Source: Flavobacteriales bacterium UBA979 (GTDB lineage: Bacteria; Bacteroidota; Bacteroidia; Flavobacteriales_D; Sanyastnellaceae). Taken from it: 37,244 nucleotides of DNA. The stretch is taken from contig DBBR01000017.1 of assembly GCA_002292325.1 (NCBI GenBank), positions 1 to 37,244 on the forward strand. Reading direction: 5' to 3'. The notes under the pieces were generated by a model. It saw only the letters and a list, made by a program, of their open reading frames with translations, had not been told where the DNA came from and made no database searches. Shown piece by piece: positions 26,512-35,513 of this stretch (position 1 is its first letter; the number at the start of each line of letters is the position of its first letter). Both the position numbers and the translations under genes were made by a program.

Positions 26512-27546
26512 TCAACGAATGATCTTCCAAGGCTTCAGCCATGCGCTTCTCGAGGCGGGTTGCGTGTGCAGCACATCCAGATGTGCCCGGGCACTCGTCT
26601 CATCGATATGCGTCGCGAACGTCACAATGTGCAATCCGCCATCCTGAAGGAAAACATCGGCATCAAACCCTTCATTTACCAATTGCTCCGCCAGAGCATT
26701 GGCATTCTCTTCCAGAGAAAATGCCCCGGCAACCAGCATATAAAACGAAGCTTCAGCTGCAGTGGTTGGGGTCCCCGTGATGGCCTCTGGCATCCATTCG
26801 GATGGCTCGGCTGAACTCGGACGAGTCGATTCGCTTTCATGCGCACTCAATTCCGCCACATCGGACCATGTCGGCACTGCCTCTCCTTCAAACCGCGGTT
26901 CATAAATCGCAGTACTCGATGCAACGGATAACGGACTCAACAAAGCATCCTGGCCATTCCATCCATCCATCATAAACATTCCCATTCCCCCCAAAATTGG
27001 AACCGCAATGGCGGCGGCAATTCGAGCCAACGGAAGCTGCGCAGGAGGCAACTCCACAACGCGACCTGGTCGCATGGGTGCACGGTCATTTGGAACCGCG
27101 ACCGGCACAGCTACTGAAACCTCAGGAGTTAATGGTTGGAGCGGGATTCGACGCAATCCAAATGATCGGAGCATTTTCTCCATTTCCTCATCCGCCAAAA
27201 ATTGAATCCGTCCGTTCAAACCATTGTACAAGCGCCCCACGTGAGCGATAGTCGCTGTTTTTCCCGCGGCAAGGGTCCGCTTGATTTGTTCTGCCTCAGC
27301 CTCCAATTTGGCCAATGCCGCATCCATGGTAATCCTTTCGGATTGAGCTACAGTCTGAACCAAAACCCCATCGTGATGCGTCAGTCGTTGATTGAATAGA
27401 ATCCCGCGTGAAGGTGGGATCAGTTCTTGAAGCGTCTCATCGTATCGAGCAGGCTGACGGTTGCAAACAAACCCGCCCAAACCTGGAACCACGACGCAAT
27501 CATGGTCTAAAAACAAACGATGTAAATGGTTGTTGAGGGCCGTCAT
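26512..27546 (-). CDS. HU-CCDC81-like and SPOR domain membrane protein
   Basis: Bacteroidota-specific envelope protein of 344 residues. The N-terminal half (about 1-130) has two HU-like segments (VVVPGLGGFVCN; ATIAHVGRLY), as in HU-CCDC81-and-SPOR proteins. One membrane helix follows (about 175-195, ARIAAAIAVPILGGMGMFMM), then a low-complexity linker. A SPOR domain ends the protein (about 265-344, FYMLVAGAFSLEENANALAEQL). SPOR domains bind glycan strands lacking stem peptides at division sites, so a role linking the nucleoid side to the septal wall is inferred. It has its own well-spaced promoter and an 18-nt leader. Confidence 0.9.
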   Translation of the reverse strand: MTALNNHLHRLFLDHDCVVVPGLGGFVCNRQPARYDETLQELIPPSRGILFNQRLTHHDGVLVQTVAQSERITMDAALAKLEAEAEQIKRTLAAGKTATIAHVGRLYNGLNGRIQFLADEEMEKMLRSFGLRRIPLQPLTPEVSVAVPVAVPNDRAPMRPGRVVELPPAQLPLARIAAAIAVPILGGMGMFMMDGWNGQDALLSPLSVASSTAIYEPRFEGEAVPTWSDVAELSAHESESTRPSSAEPSEWMPEAITGTPTTAAEASFYMLVAGAFSLEENANALAEQLVNEGFDADVFLQDGGLHIVTFATHIDETSARAHLDVLHTQPASRSAWLKPWKIIR

Positions 27547-27564
27547 GAAATCGGTTTAACTTCC

Positions 27565-27595
27565 CGAAAGTAGGAGAAACAAACCAGTCCTGCAA
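27565..27595 (-). promoter_or_regulatory. Promoter of the HU/SPOR gene
   Basis: On the minus strand TTG (27595-27593) is separated by 20 nt from TACTTTCG (27572-27565), a TAnnTTTG with one mismatch. The ATG lies 18 nt downstream. Confidence 0.6.
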
Positions 27596-27612
27596 GACCG
27601 CAGACCGTGATT

Positions 27613-30600
27613 CTATCGAACAATAGCGACGGTCCCTTCCACAAGCCGCGGACCATCTCGCAATTCATACCTCAAACGCCAAATGTACACGCCGTCCGGA
27701 ACGAAATATTCCGAATCGCTCACCTGATGATTGCCAATCCAAGGCTCTGCCGAATTTTCGCTGTAAAAAATTAAATCTCCCCAGCGATTGAACACCTCCA
27801 ATCGGTAGCCCCTCGGCTCAATTCCTTCGACGAAAAACGCGTCGTTCACCCCGTCATTGTTGGGGGTAAATGTGTTCGGGACAAATACAGGATTGAACAC
27901 GTCGATGTAGGTGCTGTCGCGAGCGATGCAGCCCTCCGGCGAAATTGTTTCCAATACAAACCAACCCGGCCCTGTTACCGTCACTTCGGGAGACAAGCAA
28001 TCACTGCAACTGAGATTTTCTGACGGTGTCCACCACAACGTATCGGCATCAACGGTTCCAAACAACCGCACTTCATCCAGCCAATCTACTTCGCGATCAG
28101 GGCCAGCATCCACATAGGGTGGTTGCCACACTTGTACCGTAATCTCTGTACTTCCCGTGCAACCGAACTCGTCCGTGGCATAAACCGTAAATGTCGTCGT
28201 CTCCACCGGAAAAACGGAAGTCATTTGTGCATTGGGATTTGCGACGAGCCCCGCCGGCGCCCAAGAATAGGAGACCGCATCCGAAGCACTGAGTTCCATG
28301 GTTTCCCCGCGGCACATCCAGCCACCCCCTGTCGCAGAGGCTGTCGGTGCGATCAGCTCAATGCTCACGCTGTCCACTCCCACGCCACACGCGTTGGCAA
28401 TGGAAACGTAGTACGTCGTATTCGATGAAGGTGAAGTGTAGGGATTTTGCACCAAAGGATTCGTTACCAAATCAGCCGGTGACCACAAATAACTAACGCC
28501 TTCGGCCGCTTCCAAAAAGACGCCCTGTCCCACACACAAATTGATGGTAGGATAGGTTTGTCCGCCCGGTGCGGACTGAACCACGTTAATGGTCACTTCT
28601 TCCTCAGCAAGGCAATCATTGGGGCTTGAAATCAACGCTGTGTACGTCGTTGTTTCTGCCGGACTTGCGGTGGTCGTCTCTGAAGTAGGTGAGCCCAAGC
28701 CTGCGGTCGGACTCCAAATTACATCGCTTCCACCCGTCGCCTCCAGTTGCACAACGTCACCAACACAAATCGTCATATCATCCGTGATTTCCGTCTGGAG
28801 AACTTCGACCACCACCGTGACTTGTGCCGTCCCAACACCACATGAATTGCTGTCCTCCACGGTATAGGTAGTGGTCGCATTGGGTGTCACCGACGGGTTG
28901 GGCAACGAAGGGTCGTCTAAGGTGGGGTCGGGTTGCCACTGCAAAGAGCCGGTGCCGTAAGCTTGCAGCGTTGCTGATTCTCCTTCGCAAATCGGAGGAA
29001 CCTCATCAATCAAAGGCTGCGGGACGTCTTCAATGAATAAGCTTGCAAACGCTGTATCCGGCTCCAGGCAGCCTGCAGAACCTGAAGAGCTCGATACAAT
29101 GAGCATCACATCCCACTCACCTGGCGTGGCATAGATGTATTCCGGATTTTCTTCATCGCTCGAATTGAGGTCTCCAAAAAACCACTCATAATTGGTTCCG
29201 CCGATGGAATTGTTGACGAATTGAATCGGCTCGCCGGCGCAAATAATGTCCGGCGCATCGATGGTGATATCCGCAACCAAAGAACCCAGATTGAACTTAA
29301 AAACGCCGAGGTTGCAATTGGACGAGTTGTTGGTGCTCGACCACGCCCCCGTTGTAGAAGGAAAGTCATCCCAGCCGCCGCAGCCTGCACAAACCGCCTG
29401 GTATACCGTACCGTTTTTATCGAAGCGCGATGTCCCGCCATCCACGTGCTCGTTGGAAAACGGCCCACCAAAATACGTTCCGTATGTCAAATCCGCCGCC
29501 TCTGGAGCCAAAACTCCCAACCAAAAATCACTTCCATCCGTTCCAATTTGAAAAGCGTCAACCGTCGTTGGCAGCCCATTCGAAGTCGATTGATTGGCAT
29601 AACCACTGTTGGAGGAATTGGTCACACCCCCCCATCCACTGATGTACATCTCATCGCAATCAGAGACCAAAAAAGCCGTCGGGCTGATGTCCACTCCCAC
29701 CATAGACAAACCCACTCGCGTCAAAAAGTCCACCGATTCTAAATTCTCTGTTAAACGGACAACAAACGTGCTTCCAAGTGGATTTGTAGCATACACATCC
29801 CCCACCAACTCCATATCACTCCCTACCGTTTGACCACATAAATGAGGTCGGTCTTCGGTATCGAGTTGCACGAAATACGCTTGATCGTAGTCATCGGTTC
29901 CAAAATATGTCGCGGTCGACAAAAATGGCGTGCCCGAATAATCGATGGAAAATACGTACCCGTCCACATCACCAGCTAGATCCGGCTGATACGCTCCCGG
30001 TGTGGTGGGCAAGTCATCGCTTTTTGTTCCCCCCGTGACATAAGCCAACGGTTCTCCTAGAGCGAACTGGATGGCGAATGCGGCATCGTCTGAGTTCCCT
30101 CCAAAAAAGGTCGAAAACTCCAATTCTTCTAAATCATTGGATAACCTAAAAATTACGGCATCGCATGTCCCACTCAGGCCGGGATCCAATGCATCTACCA
30201 TGGGAAAGTCATCGCTTCGCGAGCTCGTTGCCACCCACACCTCTCCTCCCGGATCAATGGCGATTTCGCCTCGGCAGACATCGCCGTAATTGTAGTTGAT
30301 TTTTTCTCCGAGGTTGAGCCCATCATTTTCTGAGCCGCCTACGAAAGTGGATGCCACCAGCGAACCATCCACTCCATCTATGCGGGATATCACGATATCA
30401 CATCCGCTGTCGTATGCTCCGTAGAAATAGTTCGCCCCAAGGTCGATGAAGGGTCCTCCAGCAAAGTCTGGTTGGTATGAGCCTGCCGTCGTTGGGAAAT
30501 CCTGAGATCCCGTTGTGCCCATGGCGTAAATGTCTCCATTCTCGTCTGTTACCAAACTGTGCGGGTATTCGCGCATGCTACCGCCCAAATATGTGCTGTA

Positions 30601-31629
30601 TTCCAACGCAGAACCATCCGGTGAAAAAACACTGATGCCAAAATCGAAATCTCCTCCACTGAAGGCATTGCTAATGGCGCCTGCCGTTGTTGGGTATCCT
30701 GCACCGCGCACTCCTGATCCCCCAATCAGCCGACCTGCATCGTCATATGCAGCAGTAAAACCCCAACTGTCAGCTGAAGAGCCCACGAAAGAAGCGAACT
30801 CAATTTCAGGATCAATGATCAAAGCGCGCGACGGATCATATGAACCAAGGTCAAAGGTTAGCCGATTCTTGCCGTCTCCAATGGGTGTTAGAACGTAAGA
30901 GCAAGGCACTTCCTCCATGCGCGTACCGTTCATTTGATAGGCAAACGGCGCCGCTTCGGAAACATGACCCCAAGCTCCCGTAACCGCTTCACCTTCTCCC
31001 ACGGCTGGACCAATCAAGTGCCTCAAAGTACCATCAACCTGCAGACGTGAATCAAGGCCGTCGTATCGCATCGAAATTTGAGTAGGATCCGCCCCGGGTG
31101 CCACGTGCCAGTCGGACTTGATGTGAGCTGCATCTCCTCGTTGACCGTCCATCACTGCGTCAATGCCAGGCCAGACTTCATGCACCGTGTATTTGCCAGT
31201 AGGACGAATCCCCTCCGCCCATTTTGACCGATCCTGACCACGGTAAAAAGACACTTGGTGCCCCGCTGGAGCAGCTGATCCATCGAACGACGCCTCAAGA
31301 TTGCACCCTTCCCAATTCACCTCCAACACATGAGTCACCAGCGGTCCATTTGGCGCCTCATGCCTGCCCAACGCATCGTAGCCTTCGCCCAACATCGCTG
31401 CCTTCCATCCTGTTCCAGTCAACCACACATCGCCTCCGTTCACCCGAGCAGACGCCTCGACATCCATAGGCCATTGCCCTGCATTGGGAACAAACCACAC
31501 CCCAGAGGGGGCCTGAGCATGCTGCACCGTGCGTTTGCGAGGAACATCATCCGCTGCAACCAAAAGATTCGAATATGCCGCACACCCCCATAGGACACCG
31601 AGACAAAAAATGGAGTTTATTTTGAGCAT
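27613..31629 (-). CDS. Large secreted T9SS substrate: propeller repeats, PKD, four Ig-like repeats, gliding-type C-terminal domain
   Basis: Secreted protein of 1338 residues from ATG 31629 (MLKINSIFCL). A signal peptide is followed by a DUF7948-like N-terminal domain (about 30-240; FVPNAGQWP, SFYRGQDRSKW). About six SBBP-type beta-propeller repeats follow (about 255-740, recurring F-GG or YLGG with DFPTTAGSYQP-like blocks). A PKD domain lies at about 795-860 and four Ig-like repeats at about 880-1165. The type IX type-B sorting domain ends it (about 1245-1338, FVPNTFTPNNDGVNDAFFVEG). It would be exported by the type IX system and attached to, or released from, the surface; binding or adhesion is inferred. 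The coding region is otherwise unbroken. A start at TTG 31638 is possible but less likely. Confidence 0.9.
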   Translation of the reverse strand: MLKINSIFCLGVLWGCAAYSNLLVAADDVPRKRTVQHAQAPSGVWFVPNAGQWPMDVEASARVNGGDVWLTGTGWKAAMLGEGYDALGRHEAPNGPLVTHVLEVNWEGCNLEASFDGSAAPAGHQVSFYRGQDRSKWAEGIRPTGKYTVHEVWPGIDAVMDGQRGDAAHIKSDWHVAPGADPTQISMRYDGLDSRLQVDGTLRHLIGPAVGEGEAVTGAWGHVSEAAPFAYQMNGTRMEEVPCSYVLTPIGDGKNRLTFDLGSYDPSRALIIDPEIEFASFVGSSADSWGFTAAYDDAGRLIGGSGVRGAGYPTTAGAISNAFSGGDFDFGISVFSPDGSALEYSTYLGGSMREYPHSLVTDENGDIYAMGTTGSQDFPTTAGSYQPDFAGGPFIDLGANYFYGAYDSGCDIVISRIDGVDGSLVASTFVGGSENDGLNLGEKINYNYGDVCRGEIAIDPGGEVWVATSSRSDDFPMVDALDPGLSGTCDAVIFRLSNDLEELEFSTFFGGNSDDAAFAIQFALGEPLAYVTGGTKSDDLPTTPGAYQPDLAGDVDGYVFSIDYSGTPFLSTATYFGTDDYDQAYFVQLDTEDRPHLCGQTVGSDMELVGDVYATNPLGSTFVVRLTENLESVDFLTRVGLSMVGVDISPTAFLVSDCDEMYISGWGGVTNSSNSGYANQSTSNGLPTTVDAFQIGTDGSDFWLGVLAPEAADLTYGTYFGGPFSNEHVDGGTSRFDKNGTVYQAVCAGCGGWDDFPSTTGAWSSTNNSSNCNLGVFKFNLGSLVADITIDAPDIICAGEPIQFVNNSIGGTNYEWFFGDLNSSDEENPEYIYATPGEWDVMLIVSSSSGSAGCLEPDTAFASLFIEDVPQPLIDEVPPICEGESATLQAYGTGSLQWQPDPTLDDPSLPNPSVTPNATTTYTVEDSNSCGVGTAQVTVVVEVLQTEITDDMTICVGDVVQLEATGGSDVIWSPTAGLGSPTSETTTASPAETTTYTALISSPNDCLAEEEVTINVVQSAPGGQTYPTINLCVGQGVFLEAAEGVSYLWSPADLVTNPLVQNPYTSPSSNTTYYVSIANACGVGVDSVSIELIAPTASATGGGWMCRGETMELSASDAVSYSWAPAGLVANPNAQMTSVFPVETTTFTVYATDEFGCTGSTEITVQVWQPPYVDAGPDREVDWLDEVRLFGTVDADTLWWTPSENLSCSDCLSPEVTVTGPGWFVLETISPEGCIARDSTYIDVFNPVFVPNTFTPNNDGVNDAFFVEGIEPRGYRLEVFNRWGDLIFYSENSAEPWIGNHQVSDSEYFVPDGVYIWRLRYELRDGPRLVEGTVAIVR
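28130..28990 (-). repeat. Four tandem Ig-like repeats within the T9SS protein gene
   Basis: The leading Cys codons of the four units (CEGES, CVGDV, CVGQG, CRGET) lie at 28989, 28767, 28536 and 28314. The period is therefore 222, 231 and 222 nt (74-77 residues). Each unit shares C-x-G near the start, L-A and W-P in the middle and a TTTYTV-like strand. The DNA has diverged, so the duplication is not recent. Confidence 0.75.
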
Positions 31630-31640
31630 ATCAAACAAAT

Positions 31641-31658
31641 AACGGTCAAAAGACCGTT
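31641..31658. other. Perfect 7-bp inverted repeat between gpsA and the T9SS protein gene
   Basis: AACGGTC-AAAA-GACCGTT forms a perfect stem with a 4-nt loop. On the minus strand it lies 22 nt past the gpsA stop and 11 nt before ATG 31629, followed by ATTTGTTTG. It could be a weak terminator for gpsA, an operator, or a 5' leader hairpin of the large gene. Confidence 0.5.
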
Positions 31659-31680
31659 CCGGTTGCCTGCCTATCGGAGG

Positions 31681-32679
31681 TTATGTCAACTGTTCAGTCA
31701 ACAAACGCATTTCAATCACAGGCGACATGCGCTCGTGTAAAATGCGGTAGACGGAATCCGCGATGGGCATGTCGACTTTGAATTCTTGATTCAAGTGAAA
31801 CGTGCCTTTCGAGCCATTGAACCCCTCCGCCACCATGTTCATTTCCATCATCGCCCCCTTGACACTGTACCCCTTACCGATCATCATGCCCAAGGTTCTG
31901 TTTCGGCTGTGGGGGCTGTAGGCTGTGACCAATAAGTCACCGAGGTAGGCACTTTCCTTTACGTCCCGGTCGTGCTCATGCACAGCAGCTAGGAACCGTT
32001 TCATTTCCTGTGAGGCATTTGAAATCAGCACGCTCAGAAAGTTATCGCCGTACCCCAAACCCGTTGCAATTCCCGCGCCAATGGCGTAGATGTTTTTCAA
32101 GACGGCTGCCAATTCCGCGCCGACAACATCTTCACTTGTTTTGACCCGAATGTAACGCGTAGTCAAGGCCCCCCCGACGGTATCCGCAACGTCTAAATCC
32201 GGACAAGCCACCGTTAAATAGCTCAACTTTTCCCTTGCAACCTCCTCTGCATGACATGGTCCAGCGATGAGCCCGATCCGGTCGTAAGGAACGCCAAATT
32301 CCTTGTGAAAGTAACGCGCCGGGATGCTATGGTATTCCACCACCATGCCCTTGATGGCGCTGATGATGATTTTATCTTGAAACCGCTTCGGTTCATATTC
32401 CTTCATGGTGACATCCAGGAATCCAGAAGGGATGGCGATGATCAAAATGTCGCAAGCATCGATTACCGATTGCATATCCGTCGAGACGCGCAGTTTTTGA
32501 TTGTCGAATTCTATGCTTTGGATGTAATTCGGATTGCGACCAAACTCCATAAGGTGTTCGCCGGTTTCCTCTCGACGCACCCACCAATGCAACTCATCCA
32601 TATTGGTGAGGAGCATTTTGGCGATCGCTGTCGCCCATGATCCACTGCCTATTAAACCGAAACGGGGATTGGAATCCAT
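31681..32679 (-). CDS. gpsA: NAD(P)-dependent glycerol-3-phosphate dehydrogenase
   Basis: Makes sn-glycerol-3-phosphate from dihydroxyacetone phosphate for phospholipid synthesis. The protein has 332 residues from ATG 32679 (MDSNPRFGLIGSGSW); an extension to 32718 has no family similarity. The dinucleotide motif is GLIGSGSWATAIA. Catalytic and substrate blocks are SAIKGM, AGPCHAEEVA, and LKNIYAIGAGIATGLGYGDN with the active-site Lys. The final region (MVAEGFNGSKGTFHL) matches Bacteroidota GpsA. An exact TAnnTTTG lies 4 nt upstream of the ATG. It diverges from glyS across 98 nt. Confidence 0.95.
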   Translation of the reverse strand: MDSNPRFGLIGSGSWATAIAKMLLTNMDELHWWVRREETGEHLMEFGRNPNYIQSIEFDNQKLRVSTDMQSVIDACDILIIAIPSGFLDVTMKEYEPKRFQDKIIISAIKGMVVEYHSIPARYFHKEFGVPYDRIGLIAGPCHAEEVAREKLSYLTVACPDLDVADTVGGALTTRYIRVKTSEDVVGAELAAVLKNIYAIGAGIATGLGYGDNFLSVLISNASQEMKRFLAAVHEHDRDVKESAYLGDLLVTAYSPHSRNRTLGMMIGKGYSVKGAMMEMNMVAEGFNGSKGTFHLNQEFKVDMPIADSVYRILHERMSPVIEMRLLTEQLT

Positions 32680-32683
32680 GCCG

Positions 32684-32691
32684 CAAATGTA
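32684..32691 (-). promoter_or_regulatory. gpsA -7 promoter element (leaderless position)
   Basis: On the minus strand TACATTTG is an exact TAnnTTTG and ends 4 nt before ATG 32679. The nearest TTG upstream is at N24, a little long for a -33 element. Confidence 0.6.
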
Positions 32692-32728
32692 AACGCAACC
32701 CGGATACCGCAGTACCAATTCAACGCGC

Positions 32729-32736
32729 TACCTTTG
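32729..32736 (+). promoter_or_regulatory. glyS -7 promoter element
   Basis: TACCTTTG is an exact TAnnTTTG with a 41-nt distance to ATG 32778. No TTG is at the -33 position. It stands back-to-back with the gpsA element, 37 nt apart. Confidence 0.55.
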
Positions 32737-32777
32737 CAATCGCATCGCAGGCGGCACCGCAGCACAACATTCAAAAC

Positions 32778-34313
32778 ATGAGCGACGATCTTCTCAAAAA
32801 AGTCATCAGCCACTCGAAAGAGTACGGATTTGTATTTCCCTCAAGCGAAATCTATGACGGCCTTTCCGCTGCCTACGATTATGGTCAACTCGGCTCAGAG
32901 CTGAAAAACAACATCAAACAGTACTGGTGGACAGCCATGGTGCGCATGCACGAAAACATTGTGGGCATCGACGCCAGCATCTTCATGCATCCCCTCACGT
33001 GGAAAGCGTCCGGGCACGTGGATGCGTTCAATGACCCCCTCATCGACAACAAAGACAGCAAAAAACGTTACCGCGCCGACGTATTAATCGAAGATTATGT
33101 GGCCAAAATCGATGCCAAGATCAACAAAGACGTCGTCAAGGCCGCCAAGCGTTTCGGAGATTCATTTGACGAAGCTCAATTCCGCAGCACCAACGGCCGC
33201 ATTGTCGAGCGCCAAGCACAAATCGACGACGTAAACCGCCGTTTTAAAGAAGCGATGGATGCCGAGGACCTGCCCGCCGTGAAAGCACTGATCGAAGACT
33301 TGCAGATTGCGGATCCTGACTCGGGGAGTCGGAATTGGACGGAGGTTCGCCAGTTCAACTTGATGTTCAAAACGGAGCTCGGTGCGGTAAGCGGCGACAG
33401 CGGCATCATTTACCTACGTCCTGAGACTGCGCAAGGGATCTTTGTGAATTACCTCAATGTCCAGAAAAGCGGGCGCATGAAGTTGCCTTTTGGGATCGCC
33501 CAAATTGGTAAGGCTTTTCGAAACGAAATCATCGCCCGTCAGTTCATCTTTCGCATGCGCGAATTTGAACAAATGGAAATGCAATTCTTCGTGAAGCCAG
33601 GCACCCAGAGCGAATGGTATGAATACTGGAAAGCAGCTCGGCTCAAGTGGCACAAAGCGCTGGGATTTGGCGACGGAAAGCATCGCTTTCACGACCACAT
33701 CAAACTCGCACACTACGCCGAGGCCGCCTCCGATATCGAATTCGACTTCCCGATGGGTTTCAAGGAGCTCGAAGGCGTTCATTCCCGCACCGACTTTGAC
33801 CTGCGCCAGCACGAAGAGCATAGCGGTCGCAAGCTTCGCTACTTCGATCCAGAGACCCAAGAAAGCTACGTTCCGTTCGTTGTAGAAACCTCCATCGGGC
33901 TCGACCGGATGTTCCTCGCAACGTTGAGCGCAGCGTACAACGAAGAGACCCTCGAAGACGGATCACAAAGGACCGTGATGAACATTCCCGCGCCTTTGGC
34001 TCCGGTCAAAGCAGCTGTATTGCCTTTGATCAAAAAAGACGGCCTGCCCGAGAAAGCACGGGAAGTTCTCGCCATGCTTCAGATGGACCACAACGTACAT
34101 TACGACGAAAAGGACGCCATTGGCCGACGGTACCGCCGGCAAGATGCCATTGGCACGCCTCTTTGCATCACCGTGGACCACGATACGCTAACGGACCAGG
34201 CTGTTACCATCCGCGACCGCGATACCATGCAACAAGAACGGGTGGCCATTGTGGACCTCGTCGCACGTGTGAACGAAAAAGTAGGGATGACCCAATTATT
34301 TGCTGCTTCATGA
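32778..34313 (+). CDS. glyS: Glycyl-tRNA synthetase, dimeric class II type
   Basis: Charges tRNA-Gly. The 511 residues start at ATG 32778 (MSDDLLKKVISHSKEYG), which fits the eukaryal/Gram-positive alpha2-type enzyme; in-frame codons further upstream overlap gpsA. Class II motifs are visible: motif 2 in KAFRNEIIARQFIFRMREFEQMEM, and motif 3 in ETSIGLDRMFLA. FVFPSSEIYDG and LRPETAQGIFVNY are family blocks. An anticodon-binding domain occupies the last 110 residues (AAVLPLIKKDGLPEKAREV). Its stop overlaps the pgk start (ATGA). Confidence 0.96.
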   Translation: MSDDLLKKVISHSKEYGFVFPSSEIYDGLSAAYDYGQLGSELKNNIKQYWWTAMVRMHENIVGIDASIFMHPLTWKASGHVDAFNDPLIDNKDSKKRYRADVLIEDYVAKIDAKINKDVVKAAKRFGDSFDEAQFRSTNGRIVERQAQIDDVNRRFKEAMDAEDLPAVKALIEDLQIADPDSGSRNWTEVRQFNLMFKTELGAVSGDSGIIYLRPETAQGIFVNYLNVQKSGRMKLPFGIAQIGKAFRNEIIARQFIFRMREFEQMEMQFFVKPGTQSEWYEYWKAARLKWHKALGFGDGKHRFHDHIKLAHYAEAASDIEFDFPMGFKELEGVHSRTDFDLRQHEEHSGRKLRYFDPETQESYVPFVVETSIGLDRMFLATLSAAYNEETLEDGSQRTVMNIPAPLAPVKAAVLPLIKKDGLPEKAREVLAMLQMDHNVHYDEKDAIGRRYRRQDAIGTPLCITVDHDTLTDQAVTIRDRDTMQQERVAIVDLVARVNEKVGMTQLFAAS

Positions 34314-35497
34314 ACTTGACCGAACTTGACTTTAGTGGCCAACGTGCCTTGATTCGCGTGGATTTTAACGTCCCCTTGAACGACGCCCGTGAGGTCACCG
34401 ACGACACCCGCATCCGAGCGGCACTTCCAACCATTCAATACGTTCTGGACGCTGGCGGCTCGGTCGTTTTGATGTCACACCTCGGACGACCAAAAGGCCG
34501 AGATGAGCAATTTAGCTTACGCCACATCATGCCAACTCTAGAAGGGTTACTCGGACGATCGGTCAAATTTGCACCGGATTGCGTAGAAGACACGGCCCTT
34601 GATGTCACGCAATCCCTCAAGCCCGGCGAAGTAGCACTGCTCGAGAATCTGCGATTTCATCCCGAAGAAAAAGGCGGGGACGAATTTTTTGCAGGTCAAC
34701 TTGCTGAGAACGGCGATGTCTATGTCAATGACGCATTTGGTACCGCCCACCGCGCACATGCTTCCACAGCTGTCATTGCAAAATTCTTCCCTGAGGACAA
34801 AGCTTTTGGTCTGTTGCTAGCGAGAGAAATCGATGCACTTGAAAAAGTCCTAGCTCACCCCGAAAAACCCTTGACGGCAATCATTGGCGGTGCGAAGGTC
34901 AGTTCCAAACTCGGCATCATAGAACACCTCATCGGACGGGTCGATCGACTCATCGTAGGAGGCGGCATGGCGTACACGTTCGTGCAAGCGAAGGGCGGTT
35001 CGATTGGGACAAGTCTGGTCGAAACCGAGCTTCATGCTCAAGCACTGGATATTCTGAAAAAGGCTGAAGCCTCGGGTACGGAATTGTTGCTCCCGCATGA
35101 TACCCTCGCCGCCGATGCATTTGCTGCGGACGCCCAGACTCAGGTAGTGGCAACGAATGCCATTCCGGACGACTGGATGGGACTGGACATCGGCCCGGAA
35201 ACAACCGAACGATTTGTCGAGGCCGTGCTCAGCAGCAAGACGGTGTTGTGGAATGGCCCGATGGGTGTCTTCGAAATGGAGGCGTTTGCAGGTGGAACCA
35301 ACTCAGTTGCTGCAGCACTTGCCGAAGCCACAGCAAACAGCGGTGCGTTTACGTTGATCGGAGGCGGTGACTCCGTCGCAGCGATTAACCAGGCAGGATT
35401 AGCTGACCAAGTAAGCTATGTCAGCACCGGTGGTGGAGCAATGCTCGAATATTTGGAAGGAAAAGAATTACCCGGAATAGCGGCCATTCGAGTCTGA
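34310..35497 (+). CDS. pgk: Phosphoglycerate kinase
   Basis: Glycolytic enzyme that makes ATP and 3-phosphoglycerate from 1,3-bisphosphoglycerate. It has 395 residues from ATG 34310 (MNLTELDFSGQRALIRVDFN). Substrate-binding blocks are RVDFNVPLN, SHLGRPKG and NDAFGTAHRAHAS. Nucleotide-binding blocks are GGAKVSSKLG, WNGPMGVFE and GGGDSVAAI. The 4-nt overlap with glyS means the pair is translationally coupled, linking translation supply and glycolysis in one transcript; this looks like simple gene packing. Confidence 0.97.
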   Translation: MNLTELDFSGQRALIRVDFNVPLNDAREVTDDTRIRAALPTIQYVLDAGGSVVLMSHLGRPKGRDEQFSLRHIMPTLEGLLGRSVKFAPDCVEDTALDVTQSLKPGEVALLENLRFHPEEKGGDEFFAGQLAENGDVYVNDAFGTAHRAHASTAVIAKFFPEDKAFGLLLAREIDALEKVLAHPEKPLTAIIGGAKVSSKLGIIEHLIGRVDRLIVGGGMAYTFVQAKGGSIGTSLVETELHAQALDILKKAEASGTELLLPHDTLAADAFAADAQTQVVATNAIPDDWMGLDIGPETTERFVEAVLSSKTVLWNGPMGVFEMEAFAGGTNSVAAALAEATANSGAFTLIGGGDSVAAINQAGLADQVSYVSTGGGAMLEYLEGKELPGIAAIRV

Positions 35498-35513
35498 CGA
35501 TACATCCAAGGAA

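Noticed and set aside
28130..28990. Tandem repeats that might be a CRISPR or recent duplication
   Set aside because: The period of 222-231 nt matches protein Ig-like domains and the DNA copies differ strongly.
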